NCBI GenBank assembly: GCA_902572225.1
Contig: CACGFJ010000002.1
Location: 1-64,000 of the forward strand
Length of the DNA stretch: 64,000 nt
Reading direction: 5' to 3'
DNA from: an uncultured Pelagibacteraceae bacterium
GTDB taxonomy: Bacteria > Pseudomonadota > Alphaproteobacteria > Pelagibacterales > Pelagibacteraceae
The notes under the pieces were generated by a model. It did not search any database. It saw only the letters and a program-made list of their open reading frames with translations, and was not told where the DNA came from. The position numbers and the translations under genes were made by a program. How positions within the stretch are numbered: position 1 is the stretch's first letter; each line of letters starts with the position of its first letter. Of the stretch, positions 48,735 through 56,494 are shown piece after piece.

Positions 48735-48839
48735 GTAGATTTACCTGATATACTATATAAATTATAAATCAATAGAACATTTATAGAACTTATTAAATAT
48801 TTATCAATAAAAATTTTAAAAAAATGTACATATATCCAC

Positions 48840-50294
48840 ATGAATAATTCGGGAAAAATTGATCCCTACGGCTTTCGGGAATATGACGCACGATGGGTAT
48901 ACGAAAAAGACATAGATGACGATGGAATCGTTCAACTTGGCAAAGGTCTTGGAACTCAAATAATTAATCATACAAAGAAAAACAATCCAAGAATTATCGT
49001 TGGCCAAGATTACAGGTCTTACAGTGAACATATCAAAGAAAAATTAAAAGAGGGTTTAGTTTCAACTGGGTGCAAAATCGAAGATATAGGATTATCTTTA
49101 TCCCCAATGGTTTACTTCGCTCAATTTAATTTAAATTCAGATGCAATAGCTATGGTTACAGCTAGTCATAATGAAAATGGTTGGACAGGTGTAAAAATGG
49201 GTATCAAAAAAGGACTTACTCATGCACCGGAAGAAATGAAAGAACTAAAAGATATTACTCTCAATCAAAAATTTATTAATGGAGAGGGAAATGTAAAAAA
49301 AATTGACGATTTTCAGAATGTTTATAAAAATGATTTGATAACAAAAAACCCATTAAATAAAAAAATTAAAGCTGTAATTGCTTGTGGCAATGGAACAGCA
49401 GGAATATTTGCACCAGAAATTTTAAGAAGTATTGGGTGCGAGGTAATTGAACTTGATTGTGAACTTGATTGGACTTTTCCAAAATACAACCCAAATCCTG
49501 AAGACTTAGAAATGTTAAATGCAATTTCAAAAGCAGTTAAAGAAAATAATGCTGATATTGGATTTGGTTTTGATGGAGATGGAGATAGAGTTGGGGTTAT
49601 AGATGATAAGGGTAATGAAATCTTTTCTGATAAAATTGGACTTTTAATTGCTAGAAATCTGTCAAAAGATCATAAAAATAGTAAATTTATAGTTGATGTA
49701 AAATCGACAGGACTTTATTCAAATGACAAAATATTAAAAGAAAATAAATGTGAAACAATTTATTGGAAAACTGGTCATTCCCATATCAAAAGAAAGGTAA
49801 ATACCGATAACGCTTTAGCAGGATTTGAAAAAAGTGGTCATTTCTTTTTTAATAAACCTTTAGGATTTGGCTATGATGATGGAATTAATTCAGCAATACA
49901 GGTCTGTAAGTTACTGGATAAAAATAACAAAAAAATGAGTGAAATACTTGATGAATTACCAACTACTTATCAAAGCCCAACTATGGCTCCTTATTGTAAA
50001 GATAGTGAAAAATATGATGTAGTTGAGAATTTAGTTAAAGAAATAACAAATATTAAAGAAAATAAAACTAAAGTAGATGATCAAGAAATTAGAGAAATAT
50101 TAACTGTTAATGGAGTAAGATTTTCTTTTGATGATGGATCTTGGGGATTAATAAGAGCATCTTCTAATAAACCCTCTTTAGTTGTAGTTACTGAGAGTCC
50201 AACCTCTGAAGATAGAAAAAAGAAGATTTTTGACTTTATTGATAATCTGCTTCAACAAACTGGTAAGGTTGGGGATTATGATCAAAAAATTTAA
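48840..50294 (+). CDS. manB: Phosphomannomutase/phosphoglucomutase
   Basis: Alpha-D-phosphohexomutase, 484 residues, interconverting 1- and 6-phosphates of mannose or glucose. Four active-site loops are in order: MVTASHNENGWTG (phosphoserine), GFGFDGDGDRVG (Mg2+), GFEKSGHFFF (sugar), RASSNKPSL (phosphate). The GEXSGH-type loop with EKSGH suggests dual mannose/glucose use; a GlmM role is less likely. Monocistronic, divergent from nrdA, and facing the GC-rich element and TSUP gene at its 3' end. Confidence 0.88.
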   Translation: MNNSGKIDPYGFREYDARWVYEKDIDDDGIVQLGKGLGTQIINHTKKNNPRIIVGQDYRSYSEHIKEKLKEGLVSTGCKIEDIGLSLSPMVYFAQFNLNSDAIAMVTASHNENGWTGVKMGIKKGLTHAPEEMKELKDITLNQKFINGEGNVKKIDDFQNVYKNDLITKNPLNKKIKAVIACGNGTAGIFAPEILRSIGCEVIELDCELDWTFPKYNPNPEDLEMLNAISKAVKENNADIGFGFDGDGDRVGVIDDKGNEIFSDKIGLLIARNLSKDHKNSKFIVDVKSTGLYSNDKILKENKCETIYWKTGHSHIKRKVNTDNALAGFEKSGHFFFNKPLGFGYDDGINSAIQVCKLLDKNNKKMSEILDELPTTYQSPTMAPYCKDSEKYDVVENLVKEITNIKENKTKVDDQEIREILTVNGVRFSFDDGSWGLIRASSNKPSLVVVTESPTSEDRKKKIFDFIDNLLQQTGKVGDYDQKI

Positions 50295-50347
50295 AATTCA
50301 ACTATAAAGAGTTAAGAAAAAATTAGAGAATCGAATAATATGTAATT

Positions 50348-50384
50348 GAGGTGGCGGAGGGAGACTGAAACCACCTCGTCTCCT
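50348..50384. other. GC-rich structured element between convergent genes
   Basis: A 37-base block of about 60% GC in AT-rich surroundings. GAGGTGG (50348-50354) can pair with CCACCTC (50371-50377), and GGAGAC (50360-50365) with GTCTCC (50378-50383); the two stems interleave. On the minus strand they could form an H-type pseudoknot that begins directly after the TSUP stop codon. No T-run follows on either strand, so it is not a standard intrinsic terminator. Confidence 0.55.
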
Positions 50385-51216
50385 AGGTCACTAAAAATCT
50401 ATATAGAAATAAAGTACCAATAACGTAAAGAAAAACACCAAATAATCTTTGTGTTTTAACTCTATCTAGATCTTGAACTGTTTTTGCTCCAATCCTTGCC
50501 ATGAATGTGGTTATTGGAACAAAAATTATAAATGCAGGTATATTAATAAATCCAATACTGAGTGGAATATCGGCATTTAACATCAAGCCAGATGTAAAAA
50601 AACCAATTGATCCAAATAAAGCTATTATAAATCCAATGGCTGCAGAGCTTCCTATTGCTAAGTTAATAGGATAACCAAAGTATCTTAATATAGGAACATT
50701 CATCATAGCTCCTGTTATGCCCATAGGAGCAGATATTAATCCTGACAAGAATCCAAATATTATTCTTGGAAAAATATTAAATTTTTTCTTAATTTTTTTT
50801 TTCTTTTCACTTTGTAACAACAAGTAAGCTCCAAAAAAGTAAACAACAGCAGAAAAAAAGAATAACAATGTTTTAGTATTCATCAAAGCTGCCATCAATG
50901 TTCCAGAGAAAACTCCAATTATTACAAATGTTCCATAATTTTTAATAATATTAAAATCAACAGCATTATACTTTCTATGAGTTAATACTGAGGCTGTAGC
51001 AGTTAAAATTGTTATTGAGAAAGCTGTCCCTACAGATAAATGCATTAAATAATCTTTATCCACGTTAAATGCTTCAAATACAAAAAATAAAAATGGAACT
51101 GAAATTAATCCTCCACCGATACCAAAAAAACCTGCAAAAAAACCAACCGGAACAGCGGCTGCCATCATTAAAAAAATAAAATAGATATTATTAATCTCAA
51201 GAAGAGTATTATTCAA
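50383..51216 (-). CDS. TSUP family (TauE/SafE) membrane permease
   Basis: 277 residues with about eight membrane helices in two similar halves: AAAVPVGFFAGFFGIGGGLISVPFLF near the start and FPRIIFGFLSGLISAPMGITGAMMNVPIL in the middle, the paired glycine-rich motifs of the family. TSUP proteins move sulfite, sulfoacetate, taurine-derived or other small organic anions. Starts with TTG inside the dusA 3' end (eight-base overlap); an internal ATG pair 16 codons on is the alternative. Last gene of the dctPQM-MCD operon, so a carboxylate or CoA-pathway anion is a reasonable but unproved substrate. Confidence 0.82.
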   Translation of the reverse strand: MNNTLLEINNIYFIFLMMAAAVPVGFFAGFFGIGGGLISVPFLFFVFEAFNVDKDYLMHLSVGTAFSITILTATASVLTHRKYNAVDFNIIKNYGTFVIIGVFSGTLMAALMNTKTLLFFFSAVVYFFGAYLLLQSEKKKKIKKKFNIFPRIIFGFLSGLISAPMGITGAMMNVPILRYFGYPINLAIGSSAAIGFIIALFGSIGFFTSGLMLNADIPLSIGFINIPAFIIFVPITTFMARIGAKTVQDLDRVKTQRLFGVFLYVIGTLFLYRFLVT

Positions 51217-52210
51217 TTTGCCCTGCCGATATACTTTGTGGATTAAACTTTACTTTATCCATTATGTGATCAATTTTCTTAACATCGGCATCTCTTACAC
51301 ACATATTCTCACTTAAATATCTTTTCCAAAAACTTGAACCAGTTTGGCCATGAAATAAACCAAGGGTATGTCTCATAATTTGATTTAATCTTGTACCCTT
51401 TTTTATCTCTTCTTTTACATACTCAATTAGTTTCTCAACAACTTCTTGCCTTGTCAAAACTTCACTATTGTTAAAAATTTTATTTTCAATATCCGCTAAC
51501 ATGTAAGGAGAATGGTAAATAGATCTTCCAATCATAACACCATCTACATTATCTAAATGTTCTTTAATTTGATGAGTGGAAGTTATGCCGCCATTTATTA
51601 TTATTTCTAAATTTTGAAAATCTTTCTTTAATTTATTTACGTATTCATATTTCAAAGGTGGAATATTTAAATTTTGTTTAGGTGTAAATTTTCCTAGCAC
51701 TGCCTTTCTTGCATGGATTATAAAAGTTTTAACACCTGTATCTTTCAAAATATTTATAAAATTGTATAAATTTTCATATTGATCAACATTGTCATATCCA
51801 ATTCTAGTTTTGACTGTCACGGGAAGTGACGTTTTTGATATCATGGAACTTAAACAATCAGCTACAAGATTAGGTTCTTGAATTAAACAAGCCCCAAATC
51901 TATTTTTCTGAACTTTTTTACTTGGACAACCTAAATTTAAATTTATTTCATCATAACCAAATTCTTCACCTAAATATGCTGCATTTCCTAATAGTTTTGG
52001 AGAAGAACCACCAAGTTGCAGAGCAACAGGTTTTTCTCTCATATCAAATTCTAATAGTTTCTTTTTGTCTCCTCTATCAATAGCTTCTGAGACAATCATT
52101 TCAGTATAGAGAAGAACGTTTTTACTAATTAGTCTTAAGAAAAATCTTTCATGTTTGTCTGTGCAGTCCATCATAGGAGCAACAGAAACAGTTCTATTTA
52201 ATCTAGACAT
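51209..52210 (-). CDS. dusA: tRNA-dihydrouridine synthase A
   Basis: FMN enzyme that reduces uridine in the tRNA D-loop (positions 20/20a in DusA). 333 residues: VAPMMDCTDKHERFFLRLISK, VALQLGGSSPKLLGNAA, EINLNLGCPSKKVQKNRFGACLI with the catalytic Cys, VKTRIGYDN, IHARKAVLGKFTPKQN and INGGITSTHQIKEHL. The MDCTD-HxR motif points to DusA rather than DusB/C. Eight-base overlaps on both sides tie it into the MCD-dusA-TSUP chain; function is unrelated to its neighbours. Confidence 0.93.
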   Translation of the reverse strand: MSRLNRTVSVAPMMDCTDKHERFFLRLISKNVLLYTEMIVSEAIDRGDKKKLLEFDMREKPVALQLGGSSPKLLGNAAYLGEEFGYDEINLNLGCPSKKVQKNRFGACLIQEPNLVADCLSSMISKTSLPVTVKTRIGYDNVDQYENLYNFINILKDTGVKTFIIHARKAVLGKFTPKQNLNIPPLKYEYVNKLKKDFQNLEIIINGGITSTHQIKEHLDNVDGVMIGRSIYHSPYMLADIENKIFNNSEVLTRQEVVEKLIEYVKEEIKKGTRLNQIMRHTLGLFHGQTGSSFWKRYLSENMCVRDADVKKIDHIMDKVKFNPQSISAGQIE

Positions 52211-53510
52211 ATTTTTTAAGTTTGCTTGATAAATTAATTTTCTTTTCGTTTACATACTCTTGATGATTTTGCTCAATTTTCCCAAGTTCATATTTGTAAT
52301 TAACCATAATTCCAAATGACCTTTTAAATCCTACATCAGAAACATTAGCATTAACCACAATATCATCAATTTCAGCTCCATTTTTTAAATGGAACCTGCA
52401 TACATCATTAATAGGAAAACCTAGATCATTTTTTTGTAAAGCTAAGTAATTTAAAGCAAGTTTTGTTAGTAAATCTTTATTATCTATAAATTTTCTATCT
52501 CCAATTTTAAGATCTAATGATTTTAAAAACTCAACTTTTACAAAATTATCTTTTTGAACTATCTCACTTATTTTGTCATTTTCTGATGATTTTACCCAAT
52601 CAGCAAAACCTTGCATTGGTGATAGGGTTCCAAAATTTTTTACATCAGGTAGTTCTTCCTGCAATTCGTATACAACTCTTTTGATTAAAAAATTACCCAA
52701 TGTAACTCTTGAAAGCCCTTCTTGACAGTTGCTAATTGAATAAAAAGTAGCTGTATCATAATCTTCTTTTTTCCCATCATTGGGTCTTGTTAATTCTTGA
52801 ATAGATTTAGCTAGTCCTTTGGTTAGCGCAATCTCAACAAAAATTATTGGCTCATCTTCTAATGCTGGATGAAAATAAGCAAAAAATCTTCTGTTTTCTC
52901 CTAATCTAATTTTCAATTCATTCATATCTTTCATTGAATGAACTTTTTCATATTTTAATAATTTTTCTAATATTGCAGCTTTTGTGTCCCAGGTTATTTT
53001 TCTTAATTTTAAAAATCCAGGATTGAACCAATTTTTAAAAATATCAATCAAATCGTAATCTAATTCTTTTAATTCAGGATTTTTTAATAAAAACATTTGT
53101 AGATCTTCTCTTAAAGAAACAATCTCAGCTGTTCCATTAGGAGCCATATTTAATCTTATAAACAATTCTTTTCTAATTCCTGATGTAATTCTTGATAAAT
53201 TTAAAATTGATTTACTATTTTTATTTTCTGTATAATCTTTAATGGCATTGTCAATATTTGCTGTATCAGGTTTATATTTTTCATTTACCTGAAGTAAGAA
53301 TTTTAATTTATCTTCATGAGATAAGTTATGATATCTAAAGAGAATATCCCTTGCTAATGTAATTCCAAATGCTGCTCCTTTAGATGATAATAGGTCATCA
53401 CATAGCTCGATCAAATCCCTTTTTTTTGAGAATTTTTTTAAAGATTTTTTCTCTAAAATTTTTTGACCAGCATCAGCAATCGTCTCAAATATTCTTTTTA
53501 TATTTAACAT
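52203..53510 (-). CDS. Malonyl-CoA decarboxylase
   Basis: Converts malonyl-CoA to acetyl-CoA and CO2. 435 residues of the MCD family: an N-terminal helical domain, then the GNAT-like catalytic domain with FYSISNCQEGLSRVTLGNFLIKRVV (conserved serine), NFGTLSPMQGFADWV, and FHLKNGAEIDDIVVNANVSDVGFKRSFGIMVNYKYEL (conserved histidine). Lies 15 bases behind dctM, so the TRAP transporter and the decarboxylase are probably one transcript; together with the divergent CoA-transferase this suggests malonate use. Eight-base overlap with dusA. Confidence 0.9.
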   Translation of the reverse strand: MLNIKRIFETIADAGQKILEKKSLKKFSKKRDLIELCDDLLSSKGAAFGITLARDILFRYHNLSHEDKLKFLLQVNEKYKPDTANIDNAIKDYTENKNSKSILNLSRITSGIRKELFIRLNMAPNGTAEIVSLREDLQMFLLKNPELKELDYDLIDIFKNWFNPGFLKLRKITWDTKAAILEKLLKYEKVHSMKDMNELKIRLGENRRFFAYFHPALEDEPIIFVEIALTKGLAKSIQELTRPNDGKKEDYDTATFYSISNCQEGLSRVTLGNFLIKRVVYELQEELPDVKNFGTLSPMQGFADWVKSSENDKISEIVQKDNFVKVEFLKSLDLKIGDRKFIDNKDLLTKLALNYLALQKNDLGFPINDVCRFHLKNGAEIDDIVVNANVSDVGFKRSFGIMVNYKYELGKIEQNHQEYVNEKKINLSSKLKKYV

Positions 53511-53525
53511 GGTGTTTTTTATATA

Positions 53526-54857
53526 TTAAAAACCTAAACTTTTACCCATTATTTTGTCAGGTAGCCAAGTTACAATCTCAGGAAAAATGCATAAAATAAG
53601 TATAGCTAAAGCCATAATTATCATAAATGGTATAGATCCCTTTAAAATTTCTGATAAACTAACATCAGGTGTTATACCCTTTATTATATAAAGGTTTAAT
53701 CCAACAGGTGGTGTAATAAGACCTATTTCCATATTAATTGTAAATACAATTGCAAACCAGTACGGATCAAATCCCAGTTGAGTTATAACTGGCAATAATA
53801 TTGCTGAAGTCATAACAATTACAGCAACTGGGGGTAAAAAGAAACCTGCAATCAAAAGAAATATATTTATTAAAATAAATACTACCCATTTATTAGAGCT
53901 CATCTCTACCATACTTTGAGCTAATGATTGAGTTACGTAAAGTTGTGATAATGTAAATGCAAAAAGATAAGAAGCTGCGATGATAAACATTATCATTACG
54001 CTTTCTTTCATTGAAACTTTAATAATATTCCATATTTTTTTTGGTTGATAAATTTTGTAGACGACTGCAATCAAAACAAAAACTAAAAAGGCTCCAACCC
54101 CTGAAGCCTCTGATGGAGTAGCAACACCACCATATAAAACATATAAAACACCGGCAATGATTGCTAAGAAAGGAAGTATCCTTGGCAGAACTTCAATTTT
54201 TTCTTTAAAAGTTGGAGGAGTTCTATTCTTTAAAGCTTTAGCGGAGTCTTTATCTATAAAATAACTGTGTATAAGTGCCCAAATAGCAAACATGCCTGCA
54301 AGCATAAATCCAGGTATCAATCCGCTTAAAAATAATCTTCCAATAGATGTTCCAGTTGCAATTCCATAAACGATTAAAACAATGCTTGGAGGAATTAATA
54401 CTCCTAAAGTTCCGCCAGCTGCTATGGTTCCTGTTGCAATTTGATCTGAGTATCCTCGTTTTCTCATTTCAGGAATTCCCATAGTACCGATTGCGGCACA
54501 GGTTGCAGGACTTGATCCACTTAGTGCAGCAAAGATTGAACAAGCTCCTATATTAGAAATAACCAAACCTCCAGGTACCCTCCATAGCCATCTGTCCAAG
54601 CCTGTATATAAATCTTTTCCTGCTGGAGAATTAGCAACTGCCATTCCCATTAAAATAAACATTGGTATCGAAAGCAGGACAAATGAATTTAATCCTGCAT
54701 AGAAAGTTTCAGCAAAAACATCTAACATTTGAAAACCTTCGAAAGCAACTAAAAGAGCTATTGATACAAAGCTTAAACCAAAAGCAATTGGTATTCCGGA
54801 GAACAATACTATCAAAGTAAAAACAGCAACAATTATTGCAATTATTAATGGATCCAT
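53526..54857 (-). CDS. dctM: TRAP transporter large permease (DctM type)
   Basis: 443-residue, ~12-helix channel subunit that couples substrate uptake to a sodium gradient. Features: IAFGLSFVSIALLVAFEG, LLSIPMFILMGMAVANSPAG, ALSGSSPATCAAIGTMGIPEM, GTIAAGGTLGVLIPPSIVLIVYGI, and INMEIGLITPPVGLNLYIIKG. These are standard DctM signatures. Start overlaps dctQ stop by one base (TAATG). Downstream malonyl-CoA decarboxylase suggests a short dicarboxylate substrate. Confidence 0.95.
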   Translation of the reverse strand: MDPLIIAIIVAVFTLIVLFSGIPIAFGLSFVSIALLVAFEGFQMLDVFAETFYAGLNSFVLLSIPMFILMGMAVANSPAGKDLYTGLDRWLWRVPGGLVISNIGACSIFAALSGSSPATCAAIGTMGIPEMRKRGYSDQIATGTIAAGGTLGVLIPPSIVLIVYGIATGTSIGRLFLSGLIPGFMLAGMFAIWALIHSYFIDKDSAKALKNRTPPTFKEKIEVLPRILPFLAIIAGVLYVLYGGVATPSEASGVGAFLVFVLIAVVYKIYQPKKIWNIIKVSMKESVMIMFIIAASYLFAFTLSQLYVTQSLAQSMVEMSSNKWVVFILINIFLLIAGFFLPPVAVIVMTSAILLPVITQLGFDPYWFAIVFTINMEIGLITPPVGLNLYIIKGITPDVSLSEILKGSIPFMIIMALAILILCIFPEIVTWLPDKIMGKSLGF

Positions 54858-55351
54858 TAGTTAGTATCCTTTTCGTCTGTAAGCTTAATAATCTCTGCTA
54901 TATATTGTAAAATCATTAATGCTGCACCTATCATCATTGAAGAATATGGTACCCATAAAGGAGGGTCCCAAACTGTTCCTGTTGAGTAATTTTTAGTAAA
55001 CGCTTCCTCAACCATTAAAAAACCAAAATAAAATAAAATTAAAAAGAATAATAAACTGACTAATGAAGTGAAAATTTTAAGTCTTAAAATATTTTTTTTT
55101 GATAAAAAATCGTAAATCCACTCCATGCTAACATGGGCTTTTTCACTTAAAACATATGCACTTCCAATAAATGTTGAAGCAACTAGAAGCATTGTAACTA
55201 GCTCAGTTTGCCATGTTATTGCTCTTTGAAAAAAGTATCTTTCAAAAACTAATTCTACAATTACAAGAATTGATAACAGTAAAGCTAGAACAGCAAAAGC
55301 TCCGCAAGCTCTTGCAACGTAATCACAGAATTTTAAGTATTTTTCTTTCAT
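54857..55351 (-). CDS. dctQ: TRAP transporter small permease (DctQ type)
   Basis: 164-residue membrane subunit with four helices (FAVLALLLSILVIVELVFERYF; TWQTELVTMLLVASTFIGSAYVL; SLLFFLILFYFGFLMVEEAF; YSSMMIGAALMILQYIAEI). The WQTEL motif is typical. Its ATG comes directly after a seven-base T-run that ends an intrinsic-terminator hairpin; the hairpin's 3' arm GTAGGGG contains the only SD-like sequence. It is therefore probably expressed below dctP. Confidence 0.93.
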   Translation of the reverse strand: MKEKYLKFCDYVARACGAFAVLALLLSILVIVELVFERYFFQRAITWQTELVTMLLVASTFIGSAYVLSEKAHVSMEWIYDFLSKKNILRLKIFTSLVSLLFFLILFYFGFLMVEEAFTKNYSTGTVWDPPLWVPYSSMMIGAALMILQYIAEIIKLTDEKDTN

Positions 55352-55387
55352 AAAAAAACCCCTACTTATAGAGAATAAATAGGGGTT
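55352..55387 (-). terminator. Intrinsic terminator / attenuator between dctP and dctQ
   Basis: Minus strand AACCCCTA / TAGGGGTT, eight perfect pairs (55357-55364 with 55380-55387), plus four more pairs inside after one mismatch, four-base loop, then TTTTTTT. It begins 14 bases after the dctP stop; the dctQ ATG directly follows the T-run. Works as a partial stop so the binding protein is made in excess. Confidence 0.85.
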
Positions 55388-55401
55388 CTTTATATATTAT
55401 T

Positions 55402-56412
55402 TTATTTAACTGCTAAAGCCATTTCCATTAGCTTATCGCCACCTGGAACTTTTTCAGCAAAAGCTTTGTGGGATGATTTTATTGCAATATCAACCCATGC
55501 AGCATGATCATCAGCATCCATATACACTAATTTAACACCTGCAGCTTTGTATGCTTCCTCAAACTTTTTATCTAAGTTTTCTACTTGAGCTGTCATATAT
55601 TTCTCAGCAACTTTTCCTGCTTTCATTAAAGCCACTTGCTGGCTTGAATTTAATGCATTGTAGCTTTTCTTAGACATTAAAATTGGCTCATACATAAACC
55701 ATAAACCAAATTTCCCTGGAGGAGTTGCACATTTTACTTGTTCATAAATTTTGTAACTTACAAAACTTCCTGAACTAGTATTTGCACCTGTTAATACACC
55801 AGTTTGTAATCCAGTATAAATTTCAGATGATGGCATACTTTGAATACCTGCACCAGCAGCCTCTAACATTTGGTTGAAAGCTTTTCCTGCAGCTCTCATC
55901 ACTTGTCCTTTAGCATCACTTGGATTCTTGATACATTTAGTTTTTGACGCGAAACCACCTCCTAACCATGCATCAGAAAGTACTACAACACCAGCATCAC
56001 TGATTATTTTTTTAATCTCAGTCATCATTGGACCTTTATTAAATCTCAATGCATGCTCATGATTTTTTACGGTTCCTGGCATTAATGTAGCATCAAACTC
56101 TGGATGGAATTTTGATGCATAAGCTAATGGGAAAGCAGAAATATCTAATTGACCTGTAGTCATAGGTTTCCACTGTTCTTTTGGCTTATAAAGTGACTTA
56201 GCTGGATAAATTCTAATTTCTAAATCAACGTTTGCTTTTTTTACTTCATCAGCAATAATTTGAACCATTTCATGACGAGGGTCATAAGAGCCATCAGCTC
56301 TAGGTGTTCCTGGCCATTGGTGACTTGCTTTTAATGTAACTGCATATGCAGATCCTACGATTGAAAAAGCTATAATTATTGAAGACAAATATAATGTTAT
56401 TTTTCTTAACAT
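55402..56412 (-). CDS. dctP: TRAP transporter substrate-binding protein (DctP type)
   Basis: 336-residue periplasmic solute receptor. Signal peptide MLRKITLYLSSIIIAFSIVGSAYA, then VTLKASHQWPGTPRADG. The carboxylate-binding arginine lies in GQVMRAAGKAFNQMLEAAG, followed by the family's SSEIYTGLQTGVLTGAN. ISAFPLAYASKFHPEFD is also typical. The Arg supports an organic-acid ligand; malonate is suggested only by neighbours. AGGGG lies eight to nine bases before the ATG. Terminator follows. Divergent from the CoA-transferase across 82 bases. Confidence 0.94.
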   Translation of the reverse strand: MLRKITLYLSSIIIAFSIVGSAYAVTLKASHQWPGTPRADGSYDPRHEMVQIIADEVKKANVDLEIRIYPAKSLYKPKEQWKPMTTGQLDISAFPLAYASKFHPEFDATLMPGTVKNHEHALRFNKGPMMTEIKKIISDAGVVVLSDAWLGGGFASKTKCIKNPSDAKGQVMRAAGKAFNQMLEAAGAGIQSMPSSEIYTGLQTGVLTGANTSSGSFVSYKIYEQVKCATPPGKFGLWFMYEPILMSKKSYNALNSSQQVALMKAGKVAEKYMTAQVENLDKKFEEAYKAAGVKLVYMDADDHAAWVDIAIKSSHKAFAEKVPGGDKLMEMALAVK

Positions 56413-56448
56413 AGTTTTCCCCTTTTTATTTATAATGATGATATTAAA

Positions 56449-56477
56449 TTGAACTTGAGCAGAAGAGTCAATATAAG
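56449..56477 (+). promoter_or_regulatory. Promoter of the CoA-transferase gene, overlapping a dctP -35
   Basis: Plus strand TTGAAC (56449-56454), 17-base spacer, TATAAG (56472-56477), with the ATG 17 bases after the -10. Inside the spacer, on the minus strand, TTGACT (56466-56471) could be the -35 for dctP with an AT-rich -10 (TTTAAT, 17 bases further). The two promoters would share the same DNA, so a single regulator or polymerase competition could link them. Confidence 0.55.
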
Positions 56478-56494
56478 GAAATGACGTACTTATT

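Noticed and set aside
50348-50384. Reading the GC-rich element as an ordinary bidirectional intrinsic terminator
   Set aside because: No T-run on either strand and the two stems exclude each other as simple hairpins.
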